Assembly (NCBI GenBank): GCA_902363375.1
Contig: CABIZX010000005.1
Span: 62,001-126,000 of the forward strand
Direction of reading: 5' to 3'
DNA: 64,000 bases
Source: Clostridiaceae bacterium
GTDB taxonomy: Bacteria > Bacillota > Clostridia > Clostridiales > Clostridiaceae
Shown here: positions 27,297-36,038 of the stretch, one piece after another
Position numbering within the stretch: the first letter of the stretch is position 1
Layout of the letters: every line of letters starts with the position of its first letter
Translations under genes and position numbers: made by a program
The notes under the pieces: generated by a model
Seen by the model: the letters and a program-made list of their open reading frames with translations, nothing else
Told to the model about the DNA's origin: nothing
Databases searched by the model: none

Positions 27297-28160
27297 ATGA
27301 GTGAAAGATTTGATATTGCAATAGTTGGTAGTGGACCAGCAGGGGTATCTGCAGCCTTGAATGCGAAAATAAGAAATAAGAACTTTATAATATTTGGTAA
27401 CAATGAACTTTCAAATAAATTAGTAAAGGCTCATGAGATTAATAATTATCTAGGGTTCTATGGCAAAAGTGGTAAAGAAATTCAAGAAGAGTTTAGTAAG
27501 CATTTAAGATCTATGGATATAAAAATAACAGAAGAGAAAGTAAACAATATATATGCTATGGGAGATTATTTTGCTTTAATGGTAAATGACAAAATGTATG
27601 AAGCAACTTCTGTAATATTAGCTACAGGAATTCAATATGGCAAGCTATTCCCAGGAGAAGAAAAGCTTTTAGGTAAGGGTGTAGGATACTGTGCTACATG
27701 TGATGCTCCTCTTTATAAGAATAAAGTAGTTACAATAATAGCATATACTAAAAAAGAAGAGGAGGAAGCAAACTTCATTGCTGACTTAGCTTCAAAGGTA
27801 TACTACATTCCTATGTATAAAGAAGAAGTAGAGGTTGATTCCGCTATAGAAATAGTAAAAGATACACCAGTAGAGATAGTTGGTGAAGGTAAGGTAGAAA
27901 AGTTAATATTAAAAAATAGGGAAATAATCACTGATGGACTATTTATATTAAGAGACAGTATATCTCCAGGACAATTAGTACCAGGATTAAAAATCGTAGA
28001 TAATCATGTAGAGGTTGATAGATATATGGAAACTAATCTGAAGGGATGTTTTGCAGCAGGAGATATAGTAGGAAGACCTTATCAATATATAAAATCTGCA
28101 GGTGAGGGGAATGTAGCTGCATTGTCAGCAGTTTCTTATGTGGATTCAAAGAAGAAATAA
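27297..28160 (+). CDS. Thioredoxin reductase of the NADPH-independent (FFTR-like) type
   Basis: I start at ATG 27297 because GGAGG (27284-27288) precedes it; the TTG at 27282 overlaps this site. The 287-residue flavoprotein is short for a TrxB. FAD binding is clear (GSGPAG, 11-16; CFAAGDIVG near the end) and the redox pair C132/C135 in YCATCDAPLY is intact. Where TrxB has the NADPH motifs GGGDSAxEE and HRRxxxR, this protein reads IIAYTKKEEEEANF and IPMYKEE. That loss matches the ferredoxin-dependent flavin thioredoxin reductase family described from clostridia. It probably reduces the adjacent thioredoxin with electrons from ferredoxin, itself reduced by pyruvate:ferredoxin oxidoreductase. 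Ferredoxin use is inferred from the missing motifs. Confidence 0.85.
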   Translation: MSERFDIAIVGSGPAGVSAALNAKIRNKNFIIFGNNELSNKLVKAHEINNYLGFYGKSGKEIQEEFSKHLRSMDIKITEEKVNNIYAMGDYFALMVNDKMYEATSVILATGIQYGKLFPGEEKLLGKGVGYCATCDAPLYKNKVVTIIAYTKKEEEEANFIADLASKVYYIPMYKEEVEVDSAIEIVKDTPVEIVGEGKVEKLILKNREIITDGLFILRDSISPGQLVPGLKIVDNHVEVDRYMETNLKGCFAAGDIVGRPYQYIKSAGEGNVAALSAVSYVDSKKK

Positions 28161-28310
28161 AGATAAATGTATTTATATGGATTATTTGTAATGTTATTCA
28201 ATTTATTTGTTTCATTGACATATAAATTTTAAAATTATAAAATAATATCAAACAATATGATTTGTTAAAAGCTAATTTTGATAAATCATTCTGTGAAATG
28301 GAGAATTTAT

Positions 28311-28742
28311 ATGAAAAGTTGTGAGTGTATTAAATTAGAAAACCAAATATGTTTTTCTCTGTATGCGGCTTCTAGAGAGGTAATAAAACTATATAAACCA
28401 ATTCTTGATAAGCATAATCTTACTTATACCCAATATCTGGCTATGATAGTATTATGGGAAGAAGAAAAGATGACGGTTAAAGAAATTGGTAAAAGACTAC
28501 ACTTAGATTCAGGTACCTTGACTCCATTATTAAAAAAGTTAGAGTGCATGGGTTTAATTACAAGACATAGAGATGTAAATGATGATAGAGTGGTTGTAAT
28601 AGAATTAACTTCCGCTGGATTAAAGCTAAAAGGTGAAATTTTAGATGTTCCAGGAGAAGTATTTTGTAAACTTAATATCTCTAGTGAGGAAGCAAATGAG
28701 CTTAAGCAGAATTTAGATAATTTACTACAAAGCTTAGAATAA
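28311..28742 (+). CDS. MarR-family regulator, OhrR-like peroxide sensor
   Basis: I start at ATG 28311 (TGGAGA about 7 bases upstream); an in-frame start 33 bases earlier has no such site. The 143-residue product begins LENQICFSLYAASREVIKLYKPILD, the conserved start of one-cysteine OhrR/MgrA-type regulators, with the sensing cysteine at C14. The winged helix follows (LTYTQYLAMIVLWEEEKMTVKEIGKRLHLDSGTLTPLLKKLE, about residues 38-80). Oxidation of the cysteine by organic peroxides would release DNA. No ohr gene is adjacent. The thioredoxin/reductase pair lies 150 bases upstream and is a plausible target. A terminator follows. Confidence 0.85.
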   Translation: MKSCECIKLENQICFSLYAASREVIKLYKPILDKHNLTYTQYLAMIVLWEEEKMTVKEIGKRLHLDSGTLTPLLKKLECMGLITRHRDVNDDRVVVIELTSAGLKLKGEILDVPGEVFCKLNISSEEANELKQNLDNLLQSLE

Positions 28743-28827
28743 AAGAGCAAACAAATTTAATAATGTGACTTAATATTCATATAAAGATAGCTGAATCAAT
28801 GATATATAGTATTATGTGTGAAATATA

Positions 28828-28859
28828 AAACCCTTTAGTATAAACTAAAGGGTTTTTAT
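28828..28859. terminator. Bidirectional terminator between the OhrR-like and MFS genes
   Basis: AAACCCTTTAGT (28828-28839) pairs perfectly with ACTAAAGGGTTT (28844-28855) around a 4-nt loop. A/T tracts lie on both sides. Confidence 0.93.
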
Positions 28860-28863
28860 ATTC

Positions 28864-30111
28864 TTAAGATGTAATTTTAATAGAGTTTAATGAGTACATA
28901 AGCAGTGCACCGATCCCAACTATTAATGCAACTATACTCCAAGCTTTATTCATTCCGATTGAATCTATCATAGAACCCATTACACTTGGTCCAATAGCAT
29001 TTCCAAGTCCATATATAAGTGGCAAGAAAGCGTTAACTCTGCCCCTATGAGAGGCTGGTGTTAAATTAGCTATAAATGTTCCAGAATTTATAGATACAGC
29101 AATCTCACCAATAGTTATTATTAGCACAACTATAAAAAATAAAGGAAATGCAGATATAAAGCTACAGGAACCGAAGGCGATAGCATATAATATTCCACCA
29201 CTAGCAATTACACTAAGAGGTTTGAATTTCTTGGTTAGAGATGTAATTATAGGAGTTAATAAAATTACAATAAGTCCATTACAGCTAGCTAGTATTCCAA
29301 AATATCTAGCACCAGTCCCAGAACCAAAAATCTTACCTAATTGAAGAGGAATTGCAAATCCCCATTGAGCATAGGCAAATTGGAAAGTGAGCATGAGTAA
29401 TGCATAGTATATAAGAATAGGTCTTTTTAAAAATACTTTAAATACGGAGCCTGTTTCTTCTTTTTCTAGATCTAACTTTTGAGATTTGAAGTTGTCAGGT
29501 TCATTAATGAATTTTGGATGAGTTTCTTTAATGAAGAAGCCAATCAACCCAATAGAAACTAAAGTTGTTATTGCATCACCAATAAATATTAAAGAAAGAT
29601 GGTTTTCAAAAAGAAGGCCACCTATAAAAGGACCAATGGCAAAGCCTAAGTTAAGGCCCATATAAATTAAAGAGAAAGAAGCCTTTCTATTATCATTTGT
29701 AGTAATATCACCAACCATTGAATCATAAGCAGGTTGAGCCACAGATGAAAAGCAAGAGGCTAATATTATAAATAAAATCAAAGTTTTAGAAGGTTCTATA
29801 AAGCCACAGATTATAAAGAAAATAGCAGCTAGACTTTGAAAAAATACCATAACTTTCTTACGACCGATTGAGTCTACTAGCTTACCCCCTAATATTATGC
29901 AAAGACCTTGAGGTATTGCGGTAAGAGTTAAAATTGCTCCAGCCTCCTTGATAGATAAACCAACCTTTTGAGTGATAATTAAGGAGAGTAGAGGATAAAC
30001 AAAAGCACCTATACAGTTAATCATTTTGCCTAAAAAAAGTATATATACCTCTTTAGGTAGGCCTATATATGTACCAAAAACGCCATTGAGTTTACTCTTA
30101 TTAATATGCAT
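28864..30111 (-). CDS. MFS transporter (multidrug-efflux-like)
   Basis: A 415-residue protein with 12 membrane helices. It shows the loop 2-3 MFS motif as GGKLVDSIGRKKVMVFF (about residue 75), a central charged cytoplasmic loop (about 205-230) and a second half starting LKRPILIYYALLM. It is an MDR-type major facilitator with unknown substrate. GAGGGGG lies 6-8 bases before the ATG. It is a single-gene unit, convergent with the OhrR-like regulator. The gap upstream separates it from the MerR gene, which might control it, though that gene is oriented away and looks recently acquired. Confidence 0.9.
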   Translation of the reverse strand: MHINKSKLNGVFGTYIGLPKEVYILFLGKMINCIGAFVYPLLSLIITQKVGLSIKEAGAILTLTAIPQGLCIILGGKLVDSIGRKKVMVFFQSLAAIFFIICGFIEPSKTLILFIILASCFSSVAQPAYDSMVGDITTNDNRKASFSLIYMGLNLGFAIGPFIGGLLFENHLSLIFIGDAITTLVSIGLIGFFIKETHPKFINEPDNFKSQKLDLEKEETGSVFKVFLKRPILIYYALLMLTFQFAYAQWGFAIPLQLGKIFGSGTGARYFGILASCNGLIVILLTPIITSLTKKFKPLSVIASGGILYAIAFGSCSFISAFPLFFIVVLIITIGEIAVSINSGTFIANLTPASHRGRVNAFLPLIYGLGNAIGPSVMGSMIDSIGMNKAWSIVALIVGIGALLMYSLNSIKITS

Positions 30112-30412
30112 AAAAATCCCCCTCTATATAGCATATATTAAATTTTATACCCTATATGTAATTAAATCAATATTTGGTACAAAATATATATAAATAACTT
30201 TAATTTCCAAGGGAATAAATAAGTTTATTTTAATATGGCTTAAAAATAATAGTTATACTTAGTTGTATTATTAAGTATAGCTATTATTTTTTTATTGTTA
30301 TATGAAAGGAATGCCTGTTACATAGTTAAAAAAGTAGCTCGGGAAATATGGTACAATATTTATAAGAATCAAAGACGGTATGAAGAAGTTTATATAATCT
30401 TAAAAAATATCC

Positions 30413-30443
30413 TTGACTTTGACGTCGTGTCGTACACTACAAT
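30413..30443 (+). promoter_or_regulatory. MerR-type promoter with 19-bp spacer
   Basis: TTGACT (30413-30418) and TACAAT (30438-30443) are separated by 19 bases. This over-long spacing is the hallmark of promoters twisted open by MerR-family activators. The spacer holds GTCGTGTCGTAC as a partial dyad. The promoter lies 24 bases before the merR start, as expected for autoregulation. The remaining sequence of the gap 30112-30412 shows no gene; an open frame at 30295-30507 lacks a ribosome binding site and runs through this promoter. Confidence 0.7.
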
Positions 30444-30466
30444 GATCATAGAAGGGAGGTGGGAAA

Positions 30467-30865
30467 ATGAAACTTATGACCATCAGCGAAGTAACAAAAA
30501 AATTTAATGTTACAACGAGAATGCTTCGGTACTACGATGAAATTGGAATTTTGTCTAGTACTCGCATGGAAAATTATGCTTATCGTGTTTATGATGAAGC
30601 TGCTGTAAGGCGCCTACAGCAGATACTTACACTGCGAAAGCTACGTATTCCATTGAAAAAGATTGCATTGATTCTTGAAAATACTGAACAGATGAAAATT
30701 ATTGAGGTGTTTGAGGATAGCATAAGCGAACTCAATGATGAGATATCAGCGCTTCAAACAATTCGAGATGTTTTGCGTATGTTCATTACACGTTTAAATT
30801 CTACAGCACATACAAATATCAATCTCGGTATACTGGATGATGTTGAAGTCATGAGTGTCATTTAA
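30467..30865 (+). CDS. MerR-family regulator, DNA-binding half (probably split from a GyrI-fused gene)
   Basis: A 132-residue MerR head: MTISEVTKKFNVTTRMLRYYDEIGIL is the winged helix (residues 4-30), followed by the wing (YRVYDEAAVRRLQQIL) and the dimerisation helix (about 78-115). There is no effector domain; a TAA stops the frame at codon 133. The next gene is in the same frame, 14 sense codons later, and encodes the GyrI-type effector domain. A single G-to-T change would have split a MerR-GyrI fusion. Arginine codons here are CGG, CGC, CGT and CGA, unlike the AGA used by neighbours, which suggests horizontal transfer. GGGAGGTGG precedes the start. Confidence 0.85.
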   Translation: MKLMTISEVTKKFNVTTRMLRYYDEIGILSSTRMENYAYRVYDEAAVRRLQQILTLRKLRIPLKKIALILENTEQMKIIEVFEDSISELNDEISALQTIRDVLRMFITRLNSTAHTNINLGILDDVEVMSVI

Positions 30866-30907
30866 ACATTAAGCCTTTCTAAAATCAATTTAAAGGAGGA
30901 ACGTTCA

Positions 30908-31438
30908 ATGAACGACCTAAATAAGGCCAATGAAACCTTATCGACTTTAAAGAATGTTCGTATTATTCATTTACCACCCTTCACCGTTGCTGCAAGTCAC
31001 TATTTTGGTGAGAAACCTGAAGATAATGCATGTAAATCCTTATATGAGTTTGTCAGAGAAATTGAGCTTTGGAAAATTAAACCCAATTTGAGGCTGTTTG
31101 GATTTAACAATCCATCTCCAAAGAGCAATGAAACATATGGATATGAATTTTGGGTTACGATTCCTGAAGATTTAGAAGTATCAGAGCCACTTCAAAAGAA
31201 ACATTTTGCTGGTGGTTTATACGCGGCACATTGTATTAAAATGGGTGATTTCCACGAATGGCAACTTCTTAGTAATTGGGTAGAAAATAGTACAGAATAC
31301 GATTATGACCCACGAGGACCATTTGGAATGGGAGGTTGTTTGGAAGAACAACTTAATGCATACTCATACTATGAGTGTGACGACAAGGAAGTGAATTTTA
31401 TTCAGCTTGATTTGCTTACACCGATAAAATTAAAATAA
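30908..31438 (+). CDS. GyrI-like effector-binding protein (second half of split MerR-GyrI)
   Basis: A 176-residue GyrI-like small-molecule-binding domain: VRIIHLPPFTVAASHYFGEKPED starts it, YGYEFWVTIPEDLEV forms the middle strands and HFAGGLYAAHCIKMGDFHEWQLLSNWV the second half, with the family glutamate in DFHEW. It has its own strong site AAAGGAGG 8-10 bases before the ATG. The frame is continuous with the upstream MerR gene except for one TAA. It may act alone, binding a drug-like compound as in TipA-S, or work with the MerR half on the shared promoter. Codon use is foreign to the window, as for the MerR half. Confidence 0.8.
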   Translation: MNDLNKANETLSTLKNVRIIHLPPFTVAASHYFGEKPEDNACKSLYEFVREIELWKIKPNLRLFGFNNPSPKSNETYGYEFWVTIPEDLEVSEPLQKKHFAGGLYAAHCIKMGDFHEWQLLSNWVENSTEYDYDPRGPFGMGGCLEEQLNAYSYYECDDKEVNFIQLDLLTPIKLK

Positions 31439-31823
31439 AAAGATGAATGTACGTAAAATGAGCAGTTCATACAATAGTAGTAGAGCCAGCCGTACTCGTC
31501 AATAGTAAGATAAAAGGTTACAACACAATTGACAAAAGCTCGCCTGTCGCTATTATGTGGTAATTAAGGGGGGAAAACCCTAAGAGTGATTTTCTCCTCT
31601 CTTATATTATGAGAAAATGTTACGTAGCAGGGCAAGAAAGTTCTTGTATCCTGCAGGTTTGTATAAATAAGTATCCAGTGCAAGGATTACAAAGTTATGT
31701 GGAAATATATTCAACCCAATATATACCATTCCAAAATGTTAAATGTGCAAAATTTTAAAATGGCATATATCTTTTATTAACAAAAATAATTGATTAATTC
31801 TACATATAATTAAATATAATAAA
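31439..31823 (+). other. Non-coding segment with several stable hairpins, foreign composition
   Basis: This 385-base stretch has no gene. It contains TAAGAG/CTCTTA (31581-31586 with 31599-31604), a competing ATTTTCTC/GAGAAAAT stem (31589-31596 with 31611-31618) and a strong hairpin 31627-31654 (GCAGG-CAAGAA with TTCTTG-CCTGC). It also has a GGG-GAAAA-CCC loop near 31570. Base composition up to about 31700 is richer in GC than the flanks. A group II intron remnant was considered, but I cannot find domain V. Beyond 31700 the DNA returns to the local AT-rich style and shows nothing further. Confidence 0.4.
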
Positions 31824-33122
31824 TTAAAGAAGTTCTAATTCTACTACAGTATCTCTTTGATCAGGAAGAATTGATCCAGTTAAGTTTATAAAGGCATCAT
31901 CTACAAATTCTTCTGCCATCCATGGAAACTCTACTTTAATTTCAGAACCATCTCTAAGTAATCTAGCTTTTTTGATTTTTCCTCTTAGATTATTTAAATT
32001 AGTATAGCCAATACCTCTATCATAAATGTGTGCATAAAGTAAGTTGCCCTTTTGAGTATATCTTCCCCATTCTGGCTTTGAAAGTTCACTAGCCTTACAG
32101 CCATAAATACTATCTCCATTATCATCAAGCCAATCTCCAACTTCTTCTAGAATGGCTATAGACTCTTTTGGAATTTCTCCCTTTGCATTAGGTCCCACAT
32201 TTAAAATCATATTTCCATTTTTACTAACACATTCTACTAGGCTTCTAATAACTTGCTTTGGGGACTTATAGTCTCTATCCATAGAGGCATATCCCCAATT
32301 ATTATTAAGAGTAATGCAAGCTTCCCATGGTACTGGATTCCCATTTTCATTTAAAACACCTTTAGGAGGTATAATTTGTTCTGGAGAATCAAAATCACCA
32401 GTATAAGGAGAAAGGGTGGCTTTTTTAATGTTTTTCTTATCATCTAATCTATTATCAATAATTATATCAGGCTGATACTTTTTAATCATATCCACTAATT
32501 TAGTTGCCTGCCACTTTTCACCTGTCATATCATCATAAGAAAAGTCAAACCACATAATATCGATCTTACCATATCCTGTGACTAGCTCTTTAACTTGATT
32601 ATGAAAATATTCAATATAATTATCAAAGTTATGAGATTTATTTTTAAAAGCTTCGTTATTTCTCATTGGATGATGTCTATCACCATAAGCTGGATAATCT
32701 TCATGATGCCAATCAAGAAGAGAATAATACAATCCAATCTTAATATCTTCTTCCCTAAAGGCATCTATGTATTCTCTAATTAAATCTCTTCCAGCCATTG
32801 TATTAGTAGATTTGTAATCAGTATAGGCACTGTCAAATAAACAAAAGCCATCATGGTGTTTTGCAGTCATAACTGCATACTTCATACCGGCTTTCTTTGC
32901 AAGTTTGGCCCATTCTTTAGGATTATATTTTGTTGGATTAAATTCTTTAAAGTATGGTTCGTACTCTTCAACGGTCATCTGTCTATTGGTCATAATCCAT
33001 TCACCAGCAGCAGGAATGCTATATAATCCCCAGTGTATAAACATTCCCAACCTGGCTTCTTGAAACCATTTAGTTCTCTCCTCTCGTTGAAGATAAAGTT
33101 TGCTTTCATTTTGGATACCCAT
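31824..33122 (-). CDS. Alpha-L-fucosidase, glycoside hydrolase family 29
   Basis: I start at ATG 33122, which follows GGAGGAG by 6 bases; an ATG 21 codons earlier has no site. The 432-residue product has the GH29 barrel: GMFIHWGLYS (27-36), VMTAKHHDGFCLF (84-96, substrate-binding histidine pair) and IDIMWFDFS with the likely nucleophile D193. No signal peptide is present, so it would cleave fucosylated oligosaccharides after uptake. A short all-beta C-terminal domain completes it. It stands alone; no sugar transporter or fucose-catabolism gene is nearby. I see no convincing terminator after it. Confidence 0.92.
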   Translation of the reverse strand: MGIQNESKLYLQREERTKWFQEARLGMFIHWGLYSIPAAGEWIMTNRQMTVEEYEPYFKEFNPTKYNPKEWAKLAKKAGMKYAVMTAKHHDGFCLFDSAYTDYKSTNTMAGRDLIREYIDAFREEDIKIGLYYSLLDWHHEDYPAYGDRHHPMRNNEAFKNKSHNFDNYIEYFHNQVKELVTGYGKIDIMWFDFSYDDMTGEKWQATKLVDMIKKYQPDIIIDNRLDDKKNIKKATLSPYTGDFDSPEQIIPPKGVLNENGNPVPWEACITLNNNWGYASMDRDYKSPKQVIRSLVECVSKNGNMILNVGPNAKGEIPKESIAILEEVGDWLDDNGDSIYGCKASELSKPEWGRYTQKGNLLYAHIYDRGIGYTNLNNLRGKIKKARLLRDGSEIKVEFPWMAEEFVDDAFINLTGSILPDQRDTVVELELL

Positions 33123-33338
33123 GATAACTCCTCCAGTCGCTTCTATTATATATATATTATACAATAATTTCCTAGAAGTTTTCAAAACTTTTAGATTCTT
33201 TTAAAGAAAATTTATTGAATAAAATTATATATAAACTTACAATAGACATAGTAGAAATTTTCGTAAATACAAGGATAATATATTGTATTTCAGCTTAAAA
33301 ATAAGCAGAATACAGATATATTTTATAAGGAGGATGTA

Positions 33339-35354
33339 ATGAGAAATAATTTGAAAAAATTGAGTCTGTTTATCGGAACTATAATTATAGGACTAGCTAT
33401 ATTAACAGGATGCTCTAAGAAAGATGAGATAAAGGATGCTTTTAATGTTTATAAGGATGCTTGGATTAAGCAAGATTTTAAAAGTATGTATAATATGCTA
33501 TCAGTTGATTCAAAAGCTTATATAGCTGAAGAAAAGTTTTTAGAAAGATATACTAATGTATATAGTGCTATGGAAGCTAACGATATGGAAATTCAGATAG
33601 TAGGAGAAAAAGATAGAGATAAAAAGTCACTAGAGATACCATTTACAATGACTATGAATACAATTGCGGGAAAAGTAGAACTTAAAGATTTTAAAGCAAC
33701 TTTGGTTAAAGAAGATGATGGGTACAAGATAAAGTGGAACGAGAGCTTAATACTTCCTCAAATGCAACAAGCAGAAGATAAGGTTGGAGTTGATGATTAT
33801 TATGCTAAACGTGGAAGTATATTAGACAGAAATGGAAATTTTTTAGCACAAGATGATATTGTGAAATCTGTAGGAATTCATCCAAGTAAGTTTGAAAATG
33901 AAAAAGCTGCGAAAATAAAGTCCATAGCAACTATATTAGACATAAGTGAGTCTTATATAGAAGATCAGCTTGCAGCCAATACTAATCCAGAACATTTTGT
34001 TCCTATAGTATCTGTACTTCAATCAGATTCTGAAAAGTTGAATAAATTATCAGGTATAGAGGGGGTTCAAATCAATGATAAGAATTCTAGAGTCTATACT
34101 GGCGGAGAAGCAATTGGAAATTTAGTTGGATATGTAGGCGCAATTACAGCAGAGGAACTAGAAAATAATAAGGATAAAGGATATTCTGAGACAAGCCTTA
34201 TTGGAAAAGCAGGTCTTGAGAAGGTTTATGAGGATAGATTAAGAGGACAAGATGGTGGAGAAATATATATCAAAAGAGGAGAAGAAAAAATATCTATAGC
34301 AAAAACAGAGGCTAAAAATGGTGAAGATATAAAATTGTCAATAGACCCAGAGCTTCAAGCTAAGATATATAGTGAAATGAAGGGTGAAAAAGGAGCAGCT
34401 ACTGCAGTAGCTCCTAAAACAGGAGAAGTTTTAGCTATGGTAAGTTCGCCTTCCTATGATCCAAACGTATTTGTAACCTATACAACAAAAACTCTAAAAG
34501 CTCAATGGGAAAAACTTAATGGAGAACAATTCGATAATAGATTTAATAATGTATATGCGCCAGGTTCTACAATGAAGCTAGTTACAGCTGCAATAGGATT
34601 AGATGAAGATGTAATTAATCCAGAAGAAGCTATAGACATTAAAGGTTTAGAGTGGCAGAAGGATTCCTCATGGGGAGGGTATAAAATTACAAGAGTAAAG
34701 GATCCAGGCAAAGCAATAAACTTAAGAGAGGCTACAAAATACTCAGATAATATATACTTTGGTAAAGTAGCATTAAATATAGGAGCAGATGCTTTTATAA
34801 ATGGAGCTAAAAACTTTGGTATTGGAGAAGAGTTATCCTTTGAATATCCAATGGAAGCTTCTCAGATTAGCAATGATAAAACCTTGAATAAAGAAATACT
34901 GCTTGCAGATACTGGCTATGGCCAAGGTGAGGTGCTTATGTCACCATTAGACGTTGCTTTAGCATATAGTTCACTAGGAAACAATGGAGATATAATGCAG
35001 CCAAGACTTAATATTGGGGACAATCCAGAAGCAAAGGTATGGAAAAATGCTATAAAGGCAGAAAAAGTACCAGCTATAGTAGATGCTTTTTCTGCAGTAA
35101 TAAATGACTCAGACGGAGCAGCTACTACTGCAAGAGTAAATGGATTTAATATTGCTGGAAAAACTGGAACCGCAGAGATAAAAAAAGATCAAAAGGATGT
35201 ATCAGGAAAAGAAAACGGTTGGTTTGCAGCTGTAAATACAGATGATTCTAAGATTGCCATATCCATGATAATAGAGGATGTTAAGGATAGAGGTGGTAGT
35301 TTAATACCAACGTCTATGGTCAAAAATGTTATGGAATATTACTTAAAAAAATAG
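33339..35354 (+). CDS. Class B penicillin-binding protein, MecA/PBP3-like lipoprotein
   Basis: A 671-residue transpeptidase. It begins with a lipoprotein signal (LAILTGC, lipidated C25 by inspection) instead of a plain membrane helix. An NTF2-like MecA_N domain follows (about 30-145: FNVYKDAWIKQDFKSMYNMLS), then the PBP dimerisation domain (from YYAKRGSILDRNGN) and the transpeptidase domain. Catalytic motifs are S410-T-M-K413, S469-D-N471 and K608-T-G610. This architecture matches Bacillus PBP3 and staphylococcal PBP2a, known for low beta-lactam affinity. It would cross-link peptidoglycan at the outer membrane face. Intrinsic resistance is an inference. AAGGAGG precedes the start. A GNAT gene follows 20 bases later. 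Confidence 0.92.
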   Translation: MRNNLKKLSLFIGTIIIGLAILTGCSKKDEIKDAFNVYKDAWIKQDFKSMYNMLSVDSKAYIAEEKFLERYTNVYSAMEANDMEIQIVGEKDRDKKSLEIPFTMTMNTIAGKVELKDFKATLVKEDDGYKIKWNESLILPQMQQAEDKVGVDDYYAKRGSILDRNGNFLAQDDIVKSVGIHPSKFENEKAAKIKSIATILDISESYIEDQLAANTNPEHFVPIVSVLQSDSEKLNKLSGIEGVQINDKNSRVYTGGEAIGNLVGYVGAITAEELENNKDKGYSETSLIGKAGLEKVYEDRLRGQDGGEIYIKRGEEKISIAKTEAKNGEDIKLSIDPELQAKIYSEMKGEKGAATAVAPKTGEVLAMVSSPSYDPNVFVTYTTKTLKAQWEKLNGEQFDNRFNNVYAPGSTMKLVTAAIGLDEDVINPEEAIDIKGLEWQKDSSWGGYKITRVKDPGKAINLREATKYSDNIYFGKVALNIGADAFINGAKNFGIGEELSFEYPMEASQISNDKTLNKEILLADTGYGQGEVLMSPLDVALAYSSLGNNGDIMQPRLNIGDNPEAKVWKNAIKAEKVPAIVDAFSAVINDSDGAATTARVNGFNIAGKTGTAEIKKDQKDVSGKENGWFAAVNTDDSKIAISMIIEDVKDRGGSLIPTSMVKNVMEYYLKK

Positions 35355-35374
35355 ATATTTTGTACTGAAAGAAG

Positions 35375-35842
35375 ATGAGTAAAATGTTTAATAGTGAAAT
35401 TGTCTCAGGTTCAAAGGAGCTATTAGAATATGTTGGTCCATTATGGGATAACCTTAATAATCACCACAAAAGCAATTCTATAGATTTTAAAGAGAGATAT
35501 GAGAATTTCTCTTTTAGAGAAAGAAGAAATGGATTTCTTGCCTATAAAAAGGAAAATATCCATGTTGATTTAGTTAAGGATAAGGATAAAAGTGTATATA
35601 TTGGATATTGTATCTCTACAGTAAATAGTGGTTCAGTGGGAGAAATTAGTTCTTTATATATAGAACCTGAATATAGAAGGTATGGAATTGGTGATGAACT
35701 TATTAAAAGAGCTATTAAATGGTTAGAGGATAGTAATGTAAATAAAAAAATAATAGGAGTAGCTGTAGGAAATGAGGATGTAATTAAGTTTTATGAAAGA
35801 TATGGATTCCGTAGTAGAACTATTATCTTAGAACAGTGTTAG
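35375..35842 (+). CDS. GNAT-family N-acetyltransferase
   Basis: A 155-residue GNAT. VGEISSLYIEPEYRRYGIGDELIKRAIKWL (about residues 88-118) is the acetyl-CoA-binding signature, with RRYGIG in the Q/RxxGxG/A position, and KFYERYGFRSR is the C-terminal beta-bulge. Substrate is unknown. The start is uncertain: ATG 35375 sits directly on the GAAAGAAG site, and ATG 35384 is better spaced. It is 20 bases downstream of the penicillin-binding protein gene and is probably co-transcribed. A terminator follows. Confidence 0.85.
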   Translation: MSKMFNSEIVSGSKELLEYVGPLWDNLNNHHKSNSIDFKERYENFSFRERRNGFLAYKKENIHVDLVKDKDKSVYIGYCISTVNSGSVGEISSLYIEPEYRRYGIGDELIKRAIKWLEDSNVNKKIIGVAVGNEDVIKFYERYGFRSRTIILEQC

Positions 35843-35843
35843 T

Positions 35844-35876
35844 AATAGGAGACAATAAATGTCTCCTATTTTTTAT
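35844..35876 (+). terminator. Terminator after the GNAT gene
   Basis: AATAGGAGAC (35844-35853) pairs perfectly with GTCTCCTATT (35861-35870), with a 7-nt loop and a run of T after it. Confidence 0.9.
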
Positions 35877-36038
35877 AAGATTAAGATCTAATATTAATAA
35901 TGTTACTCAATAAGTAGAGGTGAAGTTAAGTATAGGGTAAATTTCTAAATTACAATAGAACTTATGAGAATACCTTTGAAATAAATAATAAAAAATACCT
36001 TCTGTGATATAGAGATGAACATAATATTTAAACTCATA

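Noticed and set aside
30295..30507. 70-codon open frame upstream of merR
   Set aside because: It runs across the merR promoter and start codon, has no ribosome binding site and looks non-protein-like.
31439..31700. Group II intron remnant
   Set aside because: No domain V hairpin or intron-encoded protein could be found; the hairpins do not match the expected order.
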